Shown: positions 54,370-64,000 of the stretch, piece by piece
How the letters are laid out: every line of letters starts with the position of its first letter
Numbering within the stretch: the first letter of the stretch is position 1
Source: Tillus elongatus
Lineage: Eukaryota > Arthropoda > Insecta > Coleoptera > Cleridae
Length of the DNA: 64,000 nt
Assembly: GCA_964006375.1 (NCBI GenBank)
Contig: OZ023266.1
Coordinates: 20,096,590-20,160,589 of the forward strand
Direction: 5' to 3'
Translations under genes and position numbers: made by a program
Notes under the pieces: model-generated
What the model saw: only the letters and a program-made list of their open reading frames with translations
Databases searched by the model: none
Told to the model about the DNA's origin: nothing

Positions 54370-55749
54370 TTATGCTATGGGAATATCTCTTACAAATTTA
54401 TAAATAAGTTCATGTGCCCATAAGGGCTGATCGTAGGCAATTAAATGTCCAGCATTCCTAACCAAAATCTCTTGCAAATTTCCAGCAGTTTTCACATACC
54501 CAGCTACGTCATCATTCACTTTCCATATTTTTCTACTTTCCGATTCATATTCATTTTTACCATTAAACTCCAGCTTCTTTAAATAATTAACAGTCAATGG
54601 ATAAGCCACCATTACATCTAGTTGACCATTGTAAATCACTACCCTATAATTGTTAACGATCTCTGTTAACCAGGGCGCAACGGATTGTAATACATTTGGG
54701 ATCAATTTTGTGTAATATTCATCCACGTAAGGTCTGTTTCCAACGTGTATTGCAGATCTGATATCACTTCTAGCCAGAAACTTTGAATAAAAATCTCTTA
54801 GTTTACTAGTTGGATCATGAACTTTAAGATAATTATAAAAATTACGGAGTCCAGTATCAATTGCAACTGTTTTATTTAAGAGTGCTATTAACTGATAGGT
54901 ACCTTCACTCCACATTTCATTGTTAATACTGTCAGTAATATTTTGTTGAGCTTCTTCATAAACTAACACCGTGTGTGAATCAGCCAACCCAATTTGATAT
55001 AAATAATCAGCATAATTGATTTGGTTTATCGGGTCTACAAATCCGCTATTAATCGCTACACCTTTCAAATTAATTTTTAAGCTTGCTGATGGGTTCTTTG
55101 TATGTATAGTATAAGCTATAGACGTTGAAAATTTACCTCCATATGACTCACCAGCCACAAAAAATTCGTTACCTTGCAAATTGGGAAACAACGTGAAGAA
55201 CTGTTGAAGGGCTTCATAGAGTTCTTCGCCAACTTGGGTCTGATTCTCTGCTTGGCCTTCTGCTGTGGTATAACTAAAACCAACACCTGCTGGATTATCT
55301 ATGTAAACAACTGAATGCTTCTTTGTCCATCTGTCGTCTCTTAGGGTGATGCTGGCATTTTCGCTTTTAATTTCAAATGGACCGTTTTCTATGAAAAGTC
55401 CAAATAGAGAACTGTCACCTGGACCTCCTTGCAACCACAGTATGACCGGAGCATGTTCTGAGTCTTCTTCGGCGGGGAAATACCAGAAGAATAAGTTTGA
55501 ATTGAAAACTTTATTCACTGTTAAGTACCCGCTGTAACTTTTGATGCTTTTAAATTCTGTGTGAGTCACTTCAGCTGCTTTTCTTGCATCTTCTAGCTTA
55601 CCACTTTCGATTAGCGGAGTCAGTATTAGCTCGCTTTCGTTTAAAATTCTACCGTAATAATATCTATTTTGATGTTTTTCTTTTCTAGGTATAAAACCTA
55701 ATGAAATATTTACGAACACTATTAAAAGAAATACACAATACTTCGACAT
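54370..55749 (-). CDS. Serine carboxypeptidase (peptidase family S10), copy 1
   Basis: A 459-residue secreted exopeptidase that would remove C-terminal residues at acidic pH. An uncleaved signal (FLLIVFVNISLG, residues 7-18) is followed by a family S10 alpha/beta-hydrolase. WLQGGPGDSS is at 105-114, NGP at 122-124, GESYGG with nucleophile Ser202, Asp378 in YNGQLD and His435 in NAGHLIAYD. Candidate N-glycosylation sites are N131 (NAS), N169 (NQT), N270 (NIT) and N292 (NKT). The frame extends 22 codons further to 55815, but the Met at 55749 matches the paralogue start and places the signal peptide correctly. There is no intron, although relatives usually have them. The paralogue lies 8 kb away on the same strand. 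It resembles insect vitellogenic/venom carboxypeptidase-like proteins. GGPGDSS is unusual, since Gly or Cys is common in place of the Asp. Confidence 0.95.
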   Translation of the reverse strand: MSKYCVFLLIVFVNISLGFIPRKEKHQNRYYYGRILNESELILTPLIESGKLEDARKAAEVTHTEFKSIKSYSGYLTVNKVFNSNLFFWYFPAEEDSEHAPVILWLQGGPGDSSLFGLFIENGPFEIKSENASITLRDDRWTKKHSVVYIDNPAGVGFSYTTAEGQAENQTQVGEELYEALQQFFTLFPNLQGNEFFVAGESYGGKFSTSIAYTIHTKNPSASLKINLKGVAINSGFVDPINQINYADYLYQIGLADSHTVLVYEEAQQNITDSINNEMWSEGTYQLIALLNKTVAIDTGLRNFYNYLKVHDPTSKLRDFYSKFLARSDIRSAIHVGNRPYVDEYYTKLIPNVLQSVAPWLTEIVNNYRVVIYNGQLDVMVAYPLTVNYLKKLEFNGKNEYESESRKIWKVNDDVAGYVKTAGNLQEILVRNAGHLIAYDQPLWAHELIYKFVRDIPIA

Positions 55750-55805
55750 TGTTGTATGTGTCAACAAAAATAGCTTACTTGTTTTCTTGCATAGTGTTTG
55801 TCCCG

Positions 55806-55812
55806 TTTTATA
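55806..55812 (-). promoter_or_regulatory. TATA box of carboxypeptidase 1
   Basis: TATAAAA on the minus strand, about 57 nt upstream of the ATG at 55749. The second gene has TTTATAA at the same distance, which supports both. Confidence 0.55.
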
Positions 55813-56174
55813 CAAGTCATATCTTTAATGCACTACAAAATTTTGCTTAACATAAACACATCAATTTGAAAGATAAGCTAAAGAGTCTATTACCAAATAA
55901 CGCAAGGTAGCTTGTTGATATTTTATCAATGTGTAATCAAAAATGAATTAAAGAAGCATAAAAAAATACTGACACAGCGATTATGGTGGCTTCTTTTCAT
56001 ACACATATTTTCCAGTAAGCACTTGTTCAAAAACAAGTAATAGGTGTAAGAAAAACTGTATAAAAATCAGTTTAATTATTTAATTATTGACTTATTTTAG
56101 TAAAATCCTAAACACAAGTTGTTAATATTTTTCGAGGCAACGCCAAAAGAGAGCACAAGATGAAACGTTTTTAA
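55813..56174. other. Carboxypeptidase 1 upstream region
   Basis: AT-rich promoter-side sequence. No further motif is claimed. Confidence 0.4.
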
Positions 56175-56300
56175 CCAATTTTCTTAAAAAATTAACTAAT
56201 GAGAAGATTTCGACTTTTAAATTGTGAAAAAATTTCTTCAAACGAGCGCCAACTATGCGCTCTAGAACCCATATGTAAGGTACAGTTTGAATTGTTATAT

Positions 56301-56396
<96 letters not shown>

Positions 56397-57018
56397 CACA
56401 CCGATAACTCAAAAAATAATTAGCAAGTTCGTTATCCAAGAAAATTTGATTCATTTCCCATCGAACTGGAATGCATGCTTGTTTTCGAGTTATTTCAATT
56501 GTTTTGCAACTTTTCACATTTTTGGCACATATCAAAAATTGTGATACGGCGTTTTTACCAATAGAAATCGAAGTTCCATGCAAATGACGCATTCAGAGAG
56601 GTTTTCCTTTATATTATTTCATTAAAAAAATTGAGATACTGTATACAGGGCGCCCTCAAATAGTGACTGAATAAGAAAAAATGAAACTGTCGTAACTCAA
56701 TTGTTTCAAATAGAACAGAATGTGTTTTGTGTTTCAGACGTGAAGGGTATAATAATAAACGTTTAATTGGCTATTTGAAAAAATGTTTTCGTATTTCCGT
56801 GAAAACATTTTTTTTTTTGTAAATTTACACGCAAAAAACTTCTTTGGGAGTTTAGTCGAAAGGCTTATTTGATGAAATGTGGTACATTGTTTCTACTATC
56901 TAGGGTATATTGCACACCAAATTGATTCCTGCTTTCATTATAAAAATATATATTTATTGTTAAAACATTTTATGAAAATTCACTACCATAACACACTTGC
57001 TGCGTCCACACTTTTGGT
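56175..57018 (+). mobile_element. HINE-like element, second subfamily, plus orientation
   Basis: 5' module at about 56175-56290 (ATTAACTAATGAGAAGATTT), TA tract at 56302-56392 and the TGTATCACACCGATAACTC junction. An interior shared with 49387-50112 (GGGCGCCCTCAAATAGTGAC) follows, with the 3' hairpin signature at 56975-57010. Confidence 0.75.
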
Positions 57019-57181
57019 TGATAATAATACTTTATTTAGCATTACTTGACAAACAAAATTCTCGTGAAAAAAGGAAATAAAAAATGTTTTCTACAAAAAT
57101 TCGCTGAAAAAGTGTTTTGTCAGAAAATTTGCCAAAACCTTCTACCACGAAAATCAGAACATTACCTAAATCAAATTACTA

Positions 57182-57320
57182 TTAGTGAATTTTCTTAAAA
57201 AAAATTCACTAATGAGGAGATCCCGACTTTTGAATTTTGAAAAAATTTCTTCAAATGAGCGCTAATTAGGCCCCCCAGAACACATATCCGGGGTCAGTTT
57301 AAATTTTTATATGTTTATAT

Positions 57321-57412
<92 letters not shown>

Positions 57413-58528
57413 CACACCGATAACTCAAAAAATAATAGGCCGATTTTGATTAAATTTGGTGAAAAAATTCCTTTTGCAAATGGCTTGGATAAGTTCGTTA
57501 GCCAGGAAAATCGGTCCAGGTTTTCCCGGAAAATTTTGTGTTTTCTTTCGAAAAAAATTTATATCTCCGGAATTAACAAAGTAAGGGCAACCAAATCTGG
57601 TACGCGGATTTACATCCTTATAGGTAAGCCACTTACCAAAATTTAGCTCTGTAGGTCTAAAGACAAAAAAGTTATAGGCATTTAAAGAAAAATAAATTGG
57701 GGTTTTCCACAAAACGTCAAAGTTGCGATTTAAACGTCAAAATTGGCAACATTTAGGAAAAGAACTTGAATCTAATACGGGCTATGGAAATAAAATGTCT
57801 CAAGAAGGATGTTTTACAAACCCTGAAGTCTTAGTTTCAACCGTCATTGTCCTTCATTTTAATAAAATATTTCCAGAAAATTCATTTCAAATAGACCCTT
57901 TCTCTGACGTTTGGCAATAGTCTTAGCTACAGAGTTTATCGTTTAATGGTATATAATTTTTGTAGAATTTTCGTAAAAAAATCAATAAAGCTCAATATAT
58001 CTGTTATTATACAAAATATGAAAAAAAAATGTATATATTAATTATAGGGTGTCTTGAGCTACATCTTAAACAATTAGTTTGACAATCACAGGGTGGCCCA
58101 TAAGTCGTTGGTGATACAAATTTTCTTTTTTTTTTAATCAAACACGCCTTATGTTATTGCATTTTTGCATTTTCCATCGAAATATAATGCATGTTTGTAA
58201 GAAAAGAAATTCTGGATGCAGCAAGTGCGTTATGGTAGCGAATTTTGATCAAATGCTTAATATTTGAATAGCTCAATTTGCTATTAACCTATAAGGTTGA
58301 CCAAGTAACGAGTTTTTTCGGGAACACTTTAAGTTTACTTTCGGAAATTTTTGTACATTTTCAAGCAATAAAGTTATTTTGATGAAACGTGGCACATTGT
58401 TTTTACTATATAGATTATACTGGTAACCAAATTTGATGCCTGCTTTCTTAAAAAAACACACATTATTGCTATTAAAAAACAGTTTTATGAAAATTCACTA
58501 CCATAACGCACTTGCTGCGTCCAGAGTT
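57182..58528 (+). mobile_element. Full-length HINE-like element, plus orientation
   Basis: 5' hairpin TTAGTGAATTTTCTTAAAA at 57184, TA tract at 57318-57408, standard body, and a terminal foldback module with hairpin signatures at 58214-58250 and 58487-58527, ending GCGTCCAGAG before a T-run. Inverted partner of 52568-53968, so the two copies flank carboxypeptidase 1 with their 3' ends pointing outwards. Confidence 0.85.
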
Positions 58529-59557
58529 TTTTTAAATTTTGTACTTTAACGTTGGTCTATTTCCGTGACTATGGCCAATCACCGACGCCAGGGAGCAATT
58601 TCACCTCATTATCCTGGAAATATTGCCGCACCCCTGCCTTTCTTTCAAGGAAAGTAGAGATCTTTAATGTGCCCAACATCACATGGACACGGGACCGACG
58701 GGTTTACGCCCCCTTCGTCAATTTACTAAAAGAGTTTAGTGTAATTCATAAAAAAATCTTGCCTCGAAAATTTGCCTCCAATTGTTTCTCGAAAAGTCGT
58801 TAAGAGTATTTTTATGGAAAAAGCCAAACTTTTGTACGAACATTTTCCGAACAATATTTGTACAAAAACTCATTAAACATTTCCAAGGTAAATTCGCCTA
58901 AAAACGTTTTTTTAAGATTTACAAAGAAAATTCGAAAAAACACAATTCGCCTCAAAAATTATTTCTACGAAAATTCACTAAAAAAAATCTACCAACATTA
59001 CATCCGGACAAAACCACCCATCCAGGAATTGACTGTGCCCTCTTGCTTATCTCTAATTAAGCAACGTCGACGCGTATCCGATCTGCGGCGCCGAACAGCC
59101 AAAATGCGCAATTTACAAGTTTTCTGCGGTGCTCGTTAACTAACTATGAAACAAAGTAAGTTATTAGCTGGGAATATTTTTGTATTTTCGGAAATAACAA
59201 AGTTGTTGCAACCAAAGTTGGTTACTTCAGTTGCCCCTATACCACCTATGGCATATAGCAAAATACAGGTTTCTAAGTTACAAGAAAAAAGTTGTCACGG
59301 GTTTTCTTAATAAAAGATAATGAAAGCTTGCCGGGCTTCTGGCCCGTTACAGGTAGGCAGAAAACTAAAAAAAATAACTAACATTTGTATTTTACATATC
59401 TCGAAATTTGTGAAAAATAACCCAACTTGTTTTTTCTTTTTTTAAAATGTCAAATTTGACAGATACAGCCGATTGCAAAAGAAAAACGTCATTTTACATT
59501 ATTTGCAAACCACAAACTGTTCCTGAACTCTGAAATTTCCTAAATAAAGTTAAAAAA

Positions 59558-59561
<4 letters not shown>
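58529..59561. other. No gene; dispersed repeat segment and element relics
   Basis: 58545-58615 matches the minus strand at 23495-23560. Around 58800-58990 there are decayed phrases of the HINE-like ends (AAAATTCACTAAAAAAAAT). No coding region is supported. Confidence 0.4.

Positions 59562-59646
<85 letters not shown>
59562..59646. repeat. (TA)n tract
   Basis: About 84 bp of TA, not linked to a HINE-like end. Confidence 0.95.
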
Positions 59647-59648
<2 letters not shown>

Positions 59649-59649
59649 C

Positions 59650-60115
59650 TAATGTCTGGGGTTGAACACACTTAGACCTGAGAGACAATCTCCAGCGAGG
59701 TTTTAGGAGTAGGTAGATTGAGACCCTAGAGCTAATTTCCTTTCATGTCTCCTTAGTCTCTTGAAAATGGCTCCAAGATAGGAGCCGAAACGTCGAATTT
59801 TAATAAATTCTAGACTCAGTTTAACCAGAGAACCAAGTATATCTCATAATATAATATTCGGAAAGGTTTTGGCGGCCATTAGTGTGAGATCTACTTGGTT
59901 CTCAGATTTAACCCACAATTTATCAAACCACGACGTTTCGACTCCTGTTTTGGAGCAATATTCAAGAGGTTAGGAGATATAAAAGGAAATAAACTCGAAG
60001 GCTCCAATATGCCTGGGAGCGGTGAATAAGGGTAGGTTCAGTTGTTTTAGCTCGATTACGTGGCTTCAATATACCTACCCCCCAAATTTCGCTGGATATC
60101 GTCTCTAAGGCCTCA
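59650..60115. repeat. Inverted pair of a hairpin-GAAACGTCG repeat
   Basis: The left copy (about 59650-59850) contains GGCTCCAAGATAGGAGCC followed by GAAACGTCG and GAACCAAGTATATCTCA. The right copy (about 59860-60110) is its diverged reverse complement (CGACGTTTCGACTCCTG; TGAGATCTACTTGGTTC). The GC-rich stem with GAAAC recalls Penelope-like and some LINE termini. Confidence 0.6.
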
Positions 60116-60217
60116 GTGTCTTCAACTCAAGAAAGAAGAAGAAAAATATTCCTTTGATATATCTTCTAAGATAATCACTCTCTGGTAACATTATTTAAGG
60201 ATGCCTACCTAAAAAAT

Positions 60218-61475
<1,258 letters not shown>

Positions 61476-62298
61476 TTTACTTTCTTTGATGAAATGTTTA
61501 TTTGCAATTTACCGAAAGTATTACATTAATTTGTTTCAATCTCAATTCTTATCAATAAACTTAAATATTGATTTAATTTAATTTTAATTCCTCTCTAAAC
61601 CTTTAAATTTGATGACAACATGATTTAAAATTCTACTTACCGCCTACCTAGATTCCGTCAAGATGAAGTAAAACTGTTTTAGCAACCAGGTTCTGACCTG
61701 GGGATCCAACAAATATAGGACTTCAGGCAGAACAACTTAAGAGGAAAGTAAGTATTAAACCATGTGAATATCTCCTGAACTAATGCAGTGTTTCTCATCC
61801 TGCTAATAAAAATCTGATAAATAGATACTTTTAGGTTAGGGTTGATAGGCAACATTGACCTCACTATCGACCGGACTTGGATCCACTTGAGGTCAATCAC
61901 GACATTACTTTTCCACCTTAAATTTCGGGGTGTTTCAAGGGATATCCTATATTATATTTTTGTGAAAAATTACTGAAGGCAATTTCGGCCAAAAAAATGG
62001 TGAAATTTTGTAAAAGAAAATTTGTATATGTATTTAAAGAAAATTCACTAAAAAAGGAAAGAGACAAGTCAAGAGGAATAGCTTGTGGAAGACCTGTCTC
62101 AATTGATGAATTGTGGAAGCTACAACTAGATTAAAATAACGTCATCGCTGCGACGACAACGCGACATTACCATTAGACTGTGATGATGATAATGTCGGTA
62201 GAACTAACATAAACTCTGCAATATGTTTGTAATACACTTTTAATTTACTTCAAGTGAAATATAAATAAATGGAACTACGTGGTTTTGTTAACATTTAA
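61476..62298. other. No gene; carboxypeptidase 2 downstream region
   Basis: No supported frame. A small hairpin, CCAGGTTCTGACCTGG, lies at about 61686, and a HINE-like 5' relic (AAAATTCACTAAAAAAG) at 62039. Confidence 0.35.
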
Positions 62299-62304
62299 TT
62301 TATT
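62299..62304 (-). terminator. Candidate polyadenylation signal of carboxypeptidase 2
   Basis: AATAAA on the minus strand, beyond the TA tract in the 3' UTR. It is the nearest clear hexamer I see after the stop. Confidence 0.35.
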
Positions 62305-62330
62305 ACAAAATTAAATAAAAACACTAAAAA

Positions 62331-62430
<100 letters not shown>

Positions 62431-62439
62431 CAATTCTTA

Positions 62440-63819
62440 TTATGCTATTGGTGTATTTCTTACAAACTTATAAATTAAATCATTAGCCCATTTAGGCTGA
62501 TCATAAGCAATTAAATGTCCAGCCTTTCTAACTAAAACTTCTTGTAAATTACCTGCAACTTTCACATACCCAGCCAATTCATTATCTACTTTCCATATCG
62601 CTCTGCTTGCTGACTCGTATGTAGACTTATCATTAAATTGCAGATTCTTCAGGAAATTAACAGTCAACGGATAAGCAACAATGATATCCAATTGCCCATT
62701 GTAAACAATGACCCTATAATTGTTAACAACTTCTGCGAACCATGGTGCAACAGATTTCAAAATATCTGGTATTAACTTCTCGTAGTAAGCATCAACATAA
62801 GGCCTATTTCCAACGTGAATTGCTGATCTGATCTCAGTTCTGTTAAGAAACTCCGAAAAATAATTTTTCAATTCTAGAGTGGGATCATCTACATTCAGAA
62901 AGTTGTAGAAATTGTTTAGGCCTGTACTAGTTACAACCTGCTCAGTTAAAAGTGAAACCCATTGAGAAAAACCCTCCATCCAGTTTTGGTTATTGATACT
63001 ATCAGTTATATTTTGTTGACTTTCTTTCATAATTGCCGCTCTGTTACAGTCAACCAATCCAACTTGGTATAGGTAATCCGCATAATTGTGTTGGTTTAAT
63101 GGATCAACCAGACCACTGTCAATTGCCACCCCTTTCAAATTTATTTTAAGGGTTGCAGTTGGATTTTTTGTTTGTATGGTATAAGCTATAGATGTTGAGT
63201 ATTTACCTCCATATGATTCACCAGCAACAAAGAAGTCGTTACCTTGCAGATTAGGGAACAACGTGAAGAACTGTTGAAGCGCTTCATAGAGTTCTGCGCC
63301 AACCTGAGTCTGATTTTCTGCGTGGCCCCCAGCTGTAGTATAACTAAAACCCACACCAACTGGATTATCCATGTAAATAACTGAATGCTTCTTTGTCCAC
63401 CTGTCGTCTCTCAAAGTGATTTCTGCATTTTGAGACTTGATTTCGAATGGGCCGTTTTCTACAAAAAGTCCAAACAAAGAACTATCACCAGGACCACCTT
63501 GCAACCATAAGATGACTGGAGCATGTTCTGGATCTTCTTCAGCAGGGAAATACCAGAAGAATGTATTTGAATTGAAGATTTTGTTAACGGTAAAGAAACC
63601 AGAATAACTCTTGACGCCCTTAAAGTCGGCATGGTTCACTTCTGCAGCTTTTCTGGCATCATCTAACTCACCATTTTCAATCATAGGCGTCAATATCAAC
63701 TCATTTTCAGTTAAAACGTTATTATAAGTAAAGACACTATAATATTTTTCTGGTTTGGGTATAAAACAATACGAAAAACTCACAAGTCCCAAAAGGAAGA
63801 CTACACTACACTTCAACAT
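62440..63819 (-). CDS. Serine carboxypeptidase (peptidase family S10), copy 2
   Basis: A 459-residue secreted serine carboxypeptidase, co-linear with copy 1 without a gap; I count about 331 identical residues. Signal peptide VVFLLGLVSFSYC (6-18). WLQGGPGDSS is at 105-114, NGP at 122-124, GESYGG with Ser202, Asp378 in YNGQLD and His435 in KAGHLIAYD, so the triad is intact. Candidate glycosylation sites are N169, N270 and N326 (NRT). The N-terminus (residues 1-35) and 255-330 are the most divergent stretches, while the catalytic blocks are almost invariant. It is intronless. The ATG at 63819 lies in the same ACAATG context as copy 1. Confidence 0.95.
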   Translation of the reverse strand: MLKCSVVFLLGLVSFSYCFIPKPEKYYSVFTYNNVLTENELILTPMIENGELDDARKAAEVNHADFKGVKSYSGFFTVNKIFNSNTFFWYFPAEEDPEHAPVILWLQGGPGDSSLFGLFVENGPFEIKSQNAEITLRDDRWTKKHSVIYMDNPVGVGFSYTTAGGHAENQTQVGAELYEALQQFFTLFPNLQGNDFFVAGESYGGKYSTSIAYTIQTKNPTATLKINLKGVAIDSGLVDPLNQHNYADYLYQVGLVDCNRAAIMKESQQNITDSINNQNWMEGFSQWVSLLTEQVVTSTGLNNFYNFLNVDDPTLELKNYFSEFLNRTEIRSAIHVGNRPYVDAYYEKLIPDILKSVAPWFAEVVNNYRVIVYNGQLDIIVAYPLTVNFLKNLQFNDKSTYESASRAIWKVDNELAGYVKVAGNLQEVLVRKAGHLIAYDQPKWANDLIYKFVRNTPIA

Positions 63820-63876
63820 TGTTATTTACTTACAGGAGCTACTTGTTAACTAATTTCAAGTATAGATTGTCGCTTC

Positions 63877-63883
63877 TTATAAA
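63877..63883 (-). promoter_or_regulatory. TATA box of carboxypeptidase 2
   Basis: TTTATAA on the minus strand, about 58 nt upstream of the ATG, the same spacing as in copy 1. Confidence 0.5.
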
Positions 63884-64000
63884 TGTCTCATCACAATAAC
63901 AAAAAACTTGATATAAATATTTGTAATTGTATAAGATAAACACTTTAAAATACGCCACTTGAACAGTAATGATTGGTTACTGCGATTAATATTCTGGTGC

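Noticed and set aside
55750..55815. Extra 22 N-terminal codons on carboxypeptidase 1
   Set aside because: They would put charged sequence before the signal peptide, overlap the TATA box and have no counterpart in the paralogue; the Met at 55749 is the better start.

Overview
This window is AT-rich animal DNA, most probably from an insect and perhaps a beetle. That placement is inference: it rests on two secreted S10 serine carboxypeptidases of the insect vitellogenic or venom-carboxypeptidase type, on arthropod-type LINEs, Tc1/mariner and hAT-like elements, and on the lack of any operon-like or prokaryotic signal. Nearly everything else is transposable-element sequence. The only convincing cellular genes are the two carboxypeptidases at the right end. 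A 100-codon secreted-peptide ORF at about 28.2-28.5 kb is a weak third candidate.

Layout. At 1-14.3 kb there are stacked copies of one short-element family whose copies carry long (TA)n tracts, including a 3.9-kb segment present twice in direct orientation 8,668 bp apart. Between the copies (3.9-8.6 kb) lie foldback and palindromic repeats and a minisatellite. At 15.2-20.4 kb there are minus-strand LINE remains: an RNase H-type tail, then an older LINE split by a 1.3-kb R1/I-like insertion with a perfect 10-bp target duplication. At 21.1 kb sits a tRNA-derived SINE with an 11-bp duplication, and at 24.4-25.5 kb a non-autonomous hAT-like element. At 29.0-30.7 kb a 319-bp perfect inverted repeat encloses two TA-tract elements. 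At 32.7-41.1 kb is a cluster of one LINE family, with one intact 988-codon EN-RT ORF inserted into an older copy of itself and other dead copies alongside. At 41.8-43.7 kb there is a decayed mariner with a DD41D-type catalytic triad and long inverted repeats. At 45.2-48.2 kb lies a CACTA-like non-autonomous candidate. From 49.4 kb onward there are more TA-tract elements, a mariner-type element with long inverted repeats, and the two carboxypeptidases.

The recurring short element has a constant architecture: a subterminal hairpin (ACGCAGCAAGTGCGT in one orientation), an inverted subterminal GTGAATTTT/AAAATTCAC pair, and usually a central (TA)n tract. Among known families this is closest to Helentron-associated non-autonomous elements (HINE/DINE-1-like). 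I call it HINE-like below. That is a structural hypothesis, because no Rep/helicase gene is present here. Orientation convention: the 5' end is the TTAGTGAATTTTC side and the 3' end is the CGCACTTGCTGCGTCC side.

The two carboxypeptidases are intronless, co-linear over 459 codons without a gap, about 72% identical by hand count, on the same strand, with matching TATA-to-ATG spacing. They look like a tandem duplicate pair of secreted digestive or lysosomal-type peptidases. The first lies between two inverted HINE-like copies.
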